Of a stretch of 64,000 nt of DNA, positions 53,901 to 64,000 are shown piece by piece. The position numbers and the translations under genes were made by a program. A model generated the notes under the pieces. That model saw only the letters and a program-made list of their open reading frames with translations, did no database searches and was not told the origin of the DNA. Each line of letters starts with the position of its first letter. Positions within the stretch are counted from its first letter, which is position 1. The stretch comes from Phycomyces nitens (Eukaryota > Mucoromycota > Mucoromycetes > Mucorales > Phycomycetaceae): contig JAHRBC010000006.1 in NCBI GenBank assembly GCA_022702545.1, positions 868,001-932,000 on the forward strand, in the 5' to 3' direction.

Positions 53901-56900
53901 ACTTACGCATAGCATTGCCATGGCACTAAGTGCAGCTGTCTCGAGCGACTTTCTCTCTTCTTCCATTATCTGGGTCATGGTTCCTCGTTCGCGTGGGTCT
54001 TTGCATTGTTCCAAGACATCTCTCATCATGGCCGCATCTCTGGCTCGAGTGTTGTTTGCGTACATACCATAGCCACACCATTCCTCAAACATCTTGTATA
54101 GACCTAGACGTGTCTCAAAGGACATGATGCTCGTAGGTTCTTCAAGGCGCATGATGTTCTCGTATAGCTTCTCAACTGTACCGCATAGATGCATCCGCAA
54201 CTTATGGTACTCCCATTCTATCTGAACCTCGACATCGGTCAAAAATGACTTTGTTTCCTTGATATAGCTCATCATCATATTCATCAGCTCCTTGTCTTCC
54301 AGGTGTTCGTTTTCGGACAGACATCCGGCAGTCAGTTCCAACAAGTGCATAAGAGAGATTCGTAGTCGATCATGCTTCTTGCTGCGCTTATTTTGATATG
54401 GTTTCTGGTTATTTCTCTGTTTACCATCATCCAATACAGTCCTGACATAGGGCTGAAGATCTGTCATGAGAGTCTTGTATGTAGCCTTGTTTACATTTCC
54501 GAGCCCATATATTGCTCCTTCTCTGATAGGGCGGTGTTCGCAGGTAAGGAACTGGAGTACCATACGGAACAAATCTCTAGGTGTAGCAATCTTGTCCACC
54601 AATGTTGATCCCTTGCGTCCACTGTTTGCCCATGTGGCGATAGGCGACCGATCTTCAGAAAGAGTAGCTGTTGCACATGCAAATATAAGATATATCTTCC
54701 ACTGGTCAACCATCTCGGGGCTGGCAGCTTTATGACCAGAGTTGCTGCTCTTGGCCATGCTGAGAGTTCCTGCTTGTCCGGCCTTGATGGTTTCCAGAGA
54801 TCCCATAACAAAAGGATACATTTGAATCAACCTTATACAGATGTTTTGACGGCACAATGCAACAGTGCCAGGGAAATTCTCAAAGCAGAGTTGGAAGACC
54901 CTCGGGAAACATATATTCCAAATAACAAGGTCTGCAGAATGATCGCTTTCGGCTATTTGGATCAGTACATGTTTTACCGCTCTTCTTTGGTGTTGCTGTA
55001 TCCTTATGCGTGTTTCAATTGATATCTTTGTCCCCAACAGTAAATTGCTGTCGCTATCAAATTTGATCAAATCTTGACCGACCGATTCAAGTAGATCGTA
55101 AAGACGTCCGTACTTTTGGCTCTTTGAGAAAAAGCTGTTGAGTTGGGCAATAAGGGAGGACGAGTTCTCGTGGTGGGGTTCTTTCTCCAGGAGTGCTTCT
55201 AGTTTATTCTCAAGTTGTGCCGCAAATTTGATGATCTGGATAGCCGACCTACGAGCAGAAGAAGATTGACTGCACAGGAAGAGCAACCCGTTTGCTTCCG
55301 TCTCTTCTACCATATTGAACAATCGGATCAGGTTTGTTTGAGCTTTTGATGATGCATTGGAGTTTTCCTGGGAGGACAATTCCAAATCTTTCAAGGCTGA
55401 CAGATCGACCTGCTCGGCCCATATGGCCAACAAGTCCACATAGAGCTTCATGACTCCCTTGTTCCCATTGTAGTTACCACCCGTCAGAGGACCATTGGCA
55501 AGAGAGGTCAAAACATCGCAGCATCTGTCTTCAATTCTATAAACGAACCGCGAGTAACCTGTCACGACTGTCTGGCTATCGATCTGTGCTGCTATGCGCA
55601 ACAAAGCTTGGGATGCGGCCTGGATAACGTCAGGATCAATGTGTACGGTATATCGAGACAGCATTTCTACCAATCGTGGTAGGGGTATCCCGGCTGGCAT
55701 TAGGCGTGGCATCGAATCCAAAAGGGTGGTCAAGACATCGAAATAGGTCTGCTTATCTTTTGTGTAAGACACAGAAAACGTGGCATACTGATGATGGACC
55801 TGTGGACCTCCATCCGATGTACTCGACATACTGACACCATTGGCAAACATTGGAACAGAGTAGTTTGCCGATAGACCTCCTCCTGTACCTGGACCGGAAC
55901 TAGTGGTGGCTTTCAGGACAATGTTCTTTTCTTCCAAAAGGAGCAGCCGTCCAAAGGTTTGGTCAAGACTGACGAGAACCTTGCAGATAATTTCCTCGAC
56001 TTGCTCCATTACTTCTGCCTTGACAGCCCTGATGGGACCAGAGAACACATCAGCACTGCACGCAATGGATATTCCGGGGGCTGTCATGTCTGGATCGGCT
56101 GGAAATGGTGGTCGAAGGACGTTTTTCTCAAGATCAGAAAGCATCATTCGAAAGGCTCGGAGGCCAATAATGACTCGCTCAGGATTGATTGTTTCCCAGT
56201 GAAGAGAGTTGGAACTTTCGGTATTGAGCAGATAGTAGGTCACCTTTTTCATGGCCATGTCTACATCCTTCATCAGACAGAAATAGGTAATCAAGATAAA
56301 GTGGTCCAAGGGTACTTCTGATGGATATACGGCACGCCGAAATGGAGGGAATATGTTTTTGATGATATTATCAAGCTTCTTAAATGATGCAGACACGCTT
56401 TCAGTGCAGCGAAAAAGATAGGTCCATACAAGCCTAGATATGCAACCAAGGGCCATTTGCCTGGTATATTTGTCCTAGTGATATTTCAGATTGGAACCAC
56501 TATAAGTTAATCTGTGTACCTTGTTGAACTTTTGGTAGCAGCTCTCTACAATTGGCATCCAATTGGTAGAAAAGAATTCTTTTCGACTGACACACAGCAA
56601 TGTGGTGACGAGAGGATAACCACCCTAGAATGCAATTGTATCAATGTTCAATGTTCAATGTCGTTTGTTGAGGAACTTTTTTTTTTGCAGATATCATACC
56701 AGAATATGGCGTGGCTTTAATGTCATCTTCAACGCCCTTGGATACATTAGATCAACCGCCTTTACCCACGCAGGGAAATTGACTTCGGCAACAGCTACCT
56801 AGATTGCATGTCAATCGATCTACAGCCTCCAAAACCTATCTCCCCCCAAACAGGATAACATACCTCAGCAATGGGTAAAAGTAATTGGACAAACAGATTG

Positions 56901-58473
56901 GCATAAGCATGCTTAACTTTTGCACCATGTGCATTTTTGAAGAAACTGGCACAACTGGATAAAAAGTCTGCCGTTTCTTCCAAGGCATCAAGGGGATATA
57001 TCTTTATTCCGGTATTTAATAATAGTAATAATAATAATAGCGATAACGATATATAAAAAAAGAAAGTATGTGCCTGATAAAACTATCTACCTACCTTTAT
57101 CTTTAAGAATCTCATTCCACGTATTAGCATCTCCATGTGGCTCTGCCTCTCCTTCATAATCGTATGGCTGTTGTATTTCTCGAGTTCGGCAATGAAGCGA
57201 TCGCTCACAGAAGCAAATCTTATGTTGGACAGTTCACCAATAAGTTCAGCAAAGAGGTTCATACTGGCTGTCCGGTTTGCCGAACGCTTGATGGCATCGC
57301 TAATGGCAACAATGATAAGAGAAAAAAGACGAGCGTTTGGCGGGTGACTTGTGGAAACTCACGGATCAGGCTTTTTCAGCTGTATAAACACAATCTCTTC
57401 CAGGTTCTCACCGACAGACTCTGGACAAGTGTCGGCCGTAAATCGCTTGACAATCTCTATCAAGGCTCTGCATAGTATATAGACCGATGCCAGCTTATTT
57501 TGTATAATCGATCAACATTTGTTTTGTAGATCCAATACATATATATATGTATATTTAAATGTGTCCTTACCGACTGTCGTTCCTTTAACACCGATTCTAC
57601 TTCTCGAGTACGTGACAAGGGAGCAGACTCGCTTTGTTGGGCAGACAAGTGTCAGACTAGGATACTCTTGATCGCCTTTGTTACCTTATTCGTTTTATCA
57701 AGGCAGGATCAAGAGGCTCCACGACTTCTGATCGCCAACGCATCACCGCATCTATAACAGCCTTTTGCTGGGAAGAAGCTAGTGAGGCTAGTGAGCGGAA
57801 TAGCTTGTCAAAAGAAGGGTCCGCGCCCATCCCTAGTAATTTGCAAAGGTCGACCTCGGCATCCTTCAAACACAATAGCATAAACATGGTACCTTTTGAA
57901 ATCATGTTTTACTAAACTCACCACACCCATATTAAGAATTAAGAACATCTTTTTGCTTGCAAGCTTCTCGAAATGTTCAAGGACTACATTCAAAGCATAG
58001 TCTGCACTTGAAATTGTTGTCTGAAGTTGCGTGGGCAGGTCTGTGCCACTGTTGTTTTCCTGTTGAAGACTATTTGAAGAAGGATACTGAGAGATTCCTG
58101 TTTGGAAGCGTCTGGGATGATCCCTGGCATCCAAATCATAACTCTGATATTGTTGTGATGCTGAAGAATCCAAAGGAAGATCAGTCATACAAGTGAAATT
58201 GATAGTAGACGATTGGCTTTTAGGATCAAATGTCAATTGAGGATTCGTATTACTGCTATTACCATTGAATGATGTGCTGTTTGGGATGGATATTGATAGG
58301 GCGGTGTTGCTTATAATGCTGCTTGCGTTGATCATTATTGAAGATGAAGACGAGTGGGAAGACGACATGCCGGATATTTCACGATCACGAGTATCCAAAG
58401 AACTCGAGGGCATCTCTTGTATGTTTGATGCTGCTGAATTTTGCTGGTAATTGCCAGCGTATGAATCGGACAT
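50942..58473 (-). CDS. Furry/Tao3/PAG1/Mor2-type cell-morphogenesis scaffold
   Basis: Eleven exons: 57922-58473, 57685-57863, 57571-57631, 57363-57493, 57095-57299, 56864-57001, 56700-56798, 56520-56624, 53907-56474, 53717-53871 and 50942-53666; all phases close and give 2305 aa, close to yeast Tao3. A Ser/Asn/Gln-rich N-terminus leads to the conserved start region (ADYALNVVLEHFEKLA, SRTREVESVLKERQS, ASVYILCRALIEIVKRF), then alpha-helical HEAT-like repeats throughout (QMALGCISRLVWTYLFRC, ALGFLVDLAIEAGAD-like stretches). The C-terminus is short and acidic, then Ser-rich. In yeasts this protein scaffolds the NDR kinase Cbk1/Orb6 (RAM/MOR network) in polarised growth and septation. Start at ATG 58473; a TTG two codons upstream is ignored. 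Confidence 0.92.
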
Positions 58474-59069
58474 TTCCAAAAGCTATGTTTGAGTTCCTGC
58501 CTCGTTCCACCGAAAAATAACTAATCTTATGCGCAACAAAAATAAAAAGTTAAAAGTATCTCCCCCCCTCTATTCCCATCTTCTGTATGTGTGCGTATTC
58601 GTGTGTCAGAGGGCACATGGTTTGTAAGTCACGTGGAAATTACTACAAAAGGCAACAATTCCTAAATGCTTGATTTTTATCTATTATTATTATTTTTAAA
58701 ATTAATTAAATGAATGAATGATATACATAATTATGACATTTATAAACATGCCAAGATATATACATATATATATCTCAAATTATTATATCTTATTGGCCAT
58801 TGTACTTGCAAATATACCAACAACAAAAAGAAAAGATCGCAAGAACCCCTTGCAACTCGACTACATGTCACCCTCAGAATAAAAAACTAGACAAACCACA
58901 CCAAATCACTATCATCCTGTATAGACCAATGGCCCCATTGGTTATTGACATTGTAAATCCCCAATTATTGCTCGAAGGGGCAATATTTTGTAAACTTTCT
59001 TGTGAAAATGATTTACTGAAATGAAGTTATGATGAGTAAAGGATAAACGGGAGTTTGTATAATGCAAGT
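58474..59069. other. Promoter region of the Furry-like gene / 3' flank of ERO1
   Basis: 596 bp, AT-rich with (TA)n at 58,755-58,773 and a C-run near 58,562. The plus-strand frame 58800-59024 has no motif. It contains the 5' flank of the Furry-like gene and the terminator side of ERO1. Confidence 0.55.
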
Positions 59070-61478
59070 CTAATCTAATGATTTCAAAATTGTCTCGAGA
59101 AACACAGGCACAGGTATTCCCCATTGCTTTAGAGTGACTATAGCGTTGGAGCATGTGTGTGCAGCAGCAGATACTAGTCTTGAGACCACTCCTAATGGTC
59201 TGGTATCGTTTAATGAGTGCTTTTCGGTACTGTTGGCCTAATAGATAAAGATTAAGTGTCATGCCCACCAATCATGTCTTAAAACTTACCTTTTCAGTCT
59301 CCTCGACTTGGTCAAGGTACATCTTTCTAAATCTTTGGATAGCACGAATGCTCTCAGAGAGTCTGTTGAGTGTGTTGAACATGGCTACAATTTCACTACG
59401 TTGGAGTAATTGAGGGGTTCTCTTTGGGCTAGAGTGACCAAAGGTTTGTACATCAGTTCTAGATATCCAAGCAGCTAAACCCTACCCTATCAATTGCTTA
59501 CTTTAACTGGTTGTCTTCATAGGAAAACAAGACCTTTAGTGCTGTTCCAAGACCAGTTGTTTGGATCTTTCCCCACAGTCTACATTTCTCACATCCAACA
59601 CAATCCATAATCCGAGATACATTACGGAAATGATCTCTAAACTCTAGCTTAAGTGCCTATAAATACATAACCAGGATATAAGTATATGTTGCCCTATAAT
59701 CACGTTTTTTTTCCTGCTAGAAAACGATTGAGCTACCTTTGCATCAGGTCCCTGGAACATGGTCTTTTCATCAAATGTAGGTGCACAGGAGGAAGCATTA
59801 TCAATCAAATCATGGACCATGTGCTATTTAAAACAAGATTAATATAATCCCAATATACAATATATCTCCATACCTTTACTTTGACATCTTCCTTTTCATC
59901 CCCAGTATAAAAGTCATAATGATCAAGAAAGCGACCAGCCTTTGTTACGGCCCGGAGAACTAGAGCATAGGTAAAGTATACATTCTGCAATCTCTCTGGA
60001 TGAGATCCAATACGGTTCACAAAGCAATCAAGATTAGGGCCCTAAAAATCCAAAGAGTTTGGTTAATATACATGCTTATCAGTGGATTCTCTATGCATTT
60101 ACCCATTCACCACTTGTTCGATTGAACCATTCATCGCAGATATGAAGGGAGATGGACGAGTGGAGACCTGTCATTTATGCAATTCCACGGAATTAAATAT
60201 CAAGCAACAGTTTGTACAAAAAAAAAATACGAATAATTACCAGAAATCAAGCGATAGTAGACGCGCTTTTCGAGGCATACTTCTTCATCAGACTCGCCGC
60301 CGTCTGTTGTCTCGGAAAGATCGCTCAAGAGTTGGTCAAGCTTCTCAGTATCCTTTGGCACATGGGCGAATCCAGGTCCAGCCGCATTGACAGACTCCTG
60401 TACTTTCTCAGCAACCTTGAGTGGATTGCCATGAGCCCCAGCTGTATTCATCATATTGCTACATGTCTGACAGCCTTCTGTCATTTGGTGAACGATGTTG
60501 AAGCAATTTTCCTCGTATATTGCCTTCCAGACTCTTCCGGCAGATACACCTGCATAACCCGTAAAACGTTCTGGATTTTCCAAGAGATTCACATACACAA
60601 CATCTACCAAAGACATTTATACCGTCTATTAGTATCCAATACCAACCTTTTTTTTTAATTCATAAATGATCACTTACTTTCATTCGATTGATCTTCTACC
60701 AAGCAATAATCCTGATCTTTATAAGAACATGCCTTGAAAGGCTGGAATGACTATATGTGTTATAACTCATGTTAATATAAAGCAAAATATGCATACAAAA
60801 TGACAATAATTCTTACCAACCCAGCTGGTGACATTTGAAGTGCACTGAGAGCTTCCTGAGTCCATTCTTTTGGGAGTATGGACTAGAGTGGCCATGATGA
60901 TATCAAATCAATACCAATTGGCCTTTTATTTTTTAATTGTGGTATCTACTCTGTAAATACCTCATCTGTGGTCTCTACTGAACAGTCTTTGTTCATACAC
61001 AAGCCATCTTCATCCCAAAAGGGACATTCTCTCCAGAGGTTGAGCTGATTGGAAATGGATAATCCAAGTTGAGATTGATTGATATCTTGACAGATTATTG
61101 TTACCTTGTAATAGCGGAAGAACTTGGTCTTTACGAGGTCCTGTATCTTATCAAATATGCCCCTCTGCATATCCTCCACACTCTGGAAATCGCAGCAGGT
61201 ATCTTTGATTTGACCGATGGGCTAAGTTGACGCTGCTTAGTAATACACCGAGATGATCGCGTAGGAATGCTTACATTGCAATAGTTTTGATCTTTTGGGG
61301 TCGTCAAAACATTCTTGACAAATGAAATAGGTTTAGGATCCTCTAATGTCAACTTTGGGGAAAGGTCATCGTGAGCTGCCGAGAGCTGAGATAGACCAAG
61401 GATGCATAATAAAGAGAACAAAGCAATCTTTGATGGACTTTTATTAAAATGCGTCTTGTGACCCAAATGTATTTTCAT
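59070..61478 (-). CDS. ERO1: ERO1, endoplasmic reticulum thiol oxidase
   Basis: Twelve exons: 61275-61478, 61105-61221, 60961-61044, 60817-60882, 60678-60750, 60241-60603, 60103-60167, 59874-60041, 59737-59823, 59502-59656, 59290-59428 and 59070-59237; 562 aa. A hydrophobic signal segment ([20 protein letters not shown]) is followed by YCN and [10 protein letters not shown], the shuttle disulphide C-x4-C (Cys123/Cys128, LCMNKDC), WPFK-like [36 protein letters not shown], and the FAD-proximal C-x2-C-x2-C (Cys428/431/434, [12 protein letters not shown]). It reoxidises protein disulphide isomerase with FAD and oxygen. Residues about 230-290 are a variable acidic loop. The model ends in an ordinary C-terminal helix ([14 protein letters not shown]). 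Confidence 0.93.
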
Positions 61479-62468
61479 TGCTAGACTGATAGCTTGGTTA
61501 AGGAGTGCGAGTAGATTGATGTATAAAAGAGGTTGCTCAGATTTAAAAAAAAAAAAGAAAAAAGGGAGCATTTTTTCTCTTAAGTATCGTACAGGGATTG
61601 GCCCGCTGCAACGTGGCATTCTAATGCGCCTTGCCTGTGTGACTGTCTACATATATATATATAATCTCCTGATAAAAAAAAAAGGTGTGATGTGGGCATA
61701 TTAAGCTTATACTCTTGTATATTATTAATCAATTGTCAGGCCATGGTTACGGGTCTAATGGGTTACTAACCCTTTGAAAGGTAGTACCGAGGATATCACC
61801 AGCAGTTATTTCATTAGACAATTATCTATATATATATATATACACCTTTGAATCATTTCTAGTATTTTAGATACAGTCTGCATTACATAAAAATAGATTC
61901 CGCTAAAAATAAGCAGAAATATCATGCCAAACATTGATCAAGAAAATGATGATTTACAGAATCGATAGTCATCAATAGAGCACTGCCCATTATATTGCTC
62001 CTAATCACTATCTAAAAGTGTTGAGAGTGGCCAATTGATTGAATGTCCAATTCTGATATGAGTTTCGGGTATTAGCCATTAAGGCGTCAGTTATGATCCA
62101 ATAAAGAGTAAGAAAGGTCAATTGGGGTGAATAATGCGATAGAGTAACCCTTTTTTTTTGCTGTATACCAGCTACCATTGTGGGTGCTGTAGTGGTGCAT
62201 TTTTATGTCCTCGGTACATCTTTATCAATCACATTCCTAAAAAGGAAATAAGCGGTAAAGGAAAAAAAAAGTCCTCATAAGCAGTTCTTACACTTGCAAT
62301 ATCCAATTGACAATAGGAATTCACTCTACATACTCGTCAACAATAAACAATAAATAAATAACTATACCAGAGACAATATTTTATGCTTAATCCCGAGCTT
62401 ACACGGCTAATTGTGGACCAAGACTAGTCAAAAGCATGCTTGAAAGCTTTCAATGCAGACTTTTAATA
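61479..62468. other. Intergenic between ERO1 and a Tc1-like transposon
   Basis: 5' flank of ERO1, with an A-run at 61,542-61,562 and (TA)n at 61,651-61,662 and 61,825-61,841. No gene seen. Its right end is the insertion site of the transposon, with a TA dinucleotide at 62,467-62,468. Confidence 0.55.
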
Positions 62469-63813
62469 AACTCAGACACAAAAATGTTTGGACCTCTCAC
62501 AAAAATCCTAAAAAAAACGGTTTTTTTGAAAAATAAAAACATTATTTTCTCTTCTTTTTACTAATCAACACCAACATGAAAATATCATTTGCAGCAAAGA
62601 ACATTCGCGGCCCATATTATAAGGCTGATGAGCTCAAGTTTGGTAGAATCATGTACTTGCACTTGGCTGAGATTGGTCCCACAAGGATTTCGGCAATTGT
62701 CAAAATGAATTTGTCAACTGTCAAGAAGATCATTAAGAGATTCAAAGAAACAGGATCTCTCCTTCCTAGAAAGAGCTCTGGACGACCAAAAATAATTAAC
62801 GAGAGGACGGAGAGACATCTTGTGCAATGCGTACGGAAGAATCCATTTGCCAATTACAATCAGCTGAGATTCGCATTGCAGGAGATGGAGATTATTGTCT
62901 GTAGAGCAACAGTAATCAGTTGTCTCAAGAACCTTGGCTTTGGTGCTTATATTGCAGCTCATAAGCCAGCTTTGACAGAAAGACACAAGCAAAGAAGACT
63001 GCAATGGGCCAAGGATCATGTCAATTGGACAGATGACCAATGGAGCAGTGTAGTCTGGTCTGATGAGTCACGATTCACAGTCGAGGGCAATGATGGCGGT
63101 GCTCGGGTGATCAGACGAGTTGGAGAGAGGTACCAGGAAGGGAATATTGTACCAGTGACGAAGTGGGGCAAGGGTAGTGCCATAATATGGAGCTGTTTCT
63201 GGGCAGGTGGTTTTGGCCCTTTGGTCTTCCTCGAAGGCAATGTAAACCAAGACGTATATGTCAACACTTTGGCCCAGAACTTCCTTCCCTGGGTCAAAAA
63301 TCTGGCAGAGAAACAGGATAAGGAGTTCATACTCCAAGAAGATGGCGCCAGCTGCCATACTGGCTCCTATGCGAAGTGGTGGAAAGAGGGTCATGCAATC
63401 AAGGGCTTTGAGTACTGGCCTGCTCAAAGTCCTGATTTAAATCCCATTGAGCACGTTTGGTGGGCCCTCGAAGTAAAGATGAGTGAAGTAAGGGCCAGTA
63501 TCCAAAATGTGGCCGATTTGAAGGTTGCAATGCAACGACAATGGCAGATACTGGGCACTGAACTTGCTTCACGTTTAGTGGGGAGTATGCAAAGTCGATG
63601 TCAGGCAGTGATTGATGCAAAAGGCAGTCATACTAAATACTAGTTTGTTATTTTTTTTTAATAAATGAATACTTGACATGTATATCTTTTTATGTTTCAA
63701 GTTTGGATGCTCTAGCTATCATCACTGTTGAGATATTAAATGTTGAATATATGTAAGCATTTCTTTCCTTGAAAAATTATTTGCATAGGTCCAAACATTC
63801 TTTTATCTGAGTT
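62469..63813 (+). mobile_element. Complete Tc1-like DNA transposon (1345 bp)
   Basis: Terminal inverted repeats of 27 bp: 62,469-62,495 (AACTCAGACACAAAAATG...GGACCT) and, reversed, 63,787-63,813. They match at 24 of 27 positions, with the inner ATGTTTGGACCT identical. A TA dinucleotide flanks both ends (62,467-62,468 and 63,814-63,815), as expected for a Tc1/mariner target duplication. The element carries one uninterrupted transposase gene. Everything needed for an autonomous element appears present; activity is not shown. Confidence 0.9.
62576..63643 (+). CDS. Tc1-like transposase (D...D35E)
   Basis: Single open frame of 355 aa inside a TIR-bounded element. The N-terminal half contains a paired helix-turn-helix DNA-binding region (LAEIGPTRISAIVKMNLSTVKKIIKRF, then SGRP-K and a second set of helices). 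The catalytic part has VWSDESRF (first D), LQEDGASCHTG (second D) and QSPDLNPIEHVWW (E), with 35 residues between the second D and the E. FWAGGFGPLVFLEGNVN is typical of the family. It cuts and pastes the element at TA sites. It shares motifs with the dead copy at 16,184-17,040 but comes from a different lineage. All catalytic residues are present. Confidence 0.93.
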   Translation: MKISFAAKNIRGPYYKADELKFGRIMYLHLAEIGPTRISAIVKMNLSTVKKIIKRFKETGSLLPRKSSGRPKIINERTERHLVQCVRKNPFANYNQLRFALQEMEIIVCRATVISCLKNLGFGAYIAAHKPALTERHKQRRLQWAKDHVNWTDDQWSSVVWSDESRFTVEGNDGGARVIRRVGERYQEGNIVPVTKWGKGSAIIWSCFWAGGFGPLVFLEGNVNQDVYVNTLAQNFLPWVKNLAEKQDKEFILQEDGASCHTGSYAKWWKEGHAIKGFEYWPAQSPDLNPIEHVWWALEVKMSEVRASIQNVADLKVAMQRQWQILGTELASRLVGSMQSRCQAVIDAKGSHTKY

Positions 63814-63815
63814 TA

Positions 63816-64000
63816 TAATGACTCTTGTTCAAAGTGTCTTTATTTGCAATGTGTGGCCAATGCTGTTTAATTTTTGTACGAATATTAACCAGCAGTTTCA
63901 ATAAGTTGATGTGATTTGAATAAGAGTTCAATGGAGAGAAAATGAGTTTATGGTGTTTGCAATGTGGAATGAGGCGCATCAACAGAAATTACTGATTTTG
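63816..64000. other. Right flank, no feature
   Basis: 185 bp to the right of the transposon. No gene or repeat recognised. Confidence 0.4.

Noticed and set aside
1..64000. CRISPR arrays, operons, phage or bacterial islands
   Set aside because: The window is spliced eukaryotic DNA; I saw no regularly spaced short repeats or prokaryotic gene clusters.

Overview
This is nuclear DNA from a filamentous fungus. Every recognisable gene is eukaryotic. Most are split by short introns (about 40-130 nt) with GTAAGT-like donors and CTAAC-like branch sites, in an AT-rich background. Very large F-box/LRR families, zinc-knuckle retroelement relics and Tc1-type transposons fit an early-diverging Mucoromycota (Mucorales-like) genome. 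That placement is my inference; no marker in the window proves it. Gene models were built by hand, joining exons where splice sites and reading phase agree.

Layout. 1-13,235: a tandem array with a period of about 3.72 kb. It holds one partial and three complete single-exon F-box/LRR genes, all on the minus strand, and each spacer carries the same two decayed coding relics. 13,236-16,180: no gene seen. 16,184-17,040: a dead Tc1/mariner transposase. 17,169-19,160: a four-TM membrane protein (-) divergent from a Nudix CoA-diphosphatase-like enzyme (+); each has one GC-AG intron. 19,361-21,630: a RasGEF protein (-). 22,414-23,506: an NmrA-like NAD(P)-binding protein (-), divergent from an 18-exon DHX29-type DExH helicase (+, 23,881-29,316). 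29,482-31,070: a Kre9/Knh1-like cell-surface protein with a TM and a long tail (-). 31,071-35,057: gene-poor, with repeat fragments.

35,058-44,727: two Mga2/Spt23-type transcription factor paralogues, head to head with identical exon layout. The right one (1118 aa) has IPT, ankyrin and C-terminal TM parts. The left one (705 aa) stops just after the IPT region and so lacks ankyrin repeats and membrane anchor. 45,017-46,352: a Tra2-like SR/RRM splicing factor. 46,970-48,460: an inverted-repeat cluster around a tRNA-like gene. 48,852-50,747: a doubtful small gene, then prefoldin subunit 3 and EMC5. 50,942-58,473: a Furry/Tao3/PAG1 (RAM network) scaffold of 2305 aa (-). 59,070-61,478: ERO1 (-, 12 exons). 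62,469-63,813: a structurally complete Tc1-like transposon with 27-bp terminal inverted repeats and TA flanks.

The central genes are ordinary housekeeping functions: ER folding and insertion (ERO1, EMC5), membrane-lipid sensing (Mga2/Spt23), morphogenesis (Furry), Ras signalling, translation and splicing. The unusual material is the fast-diverging F-box array, the truncated paralogue of a membrane-tethered transcription factor, and the tRNA-centred foldback cluster. I saw no defence island or metabolic cluster.
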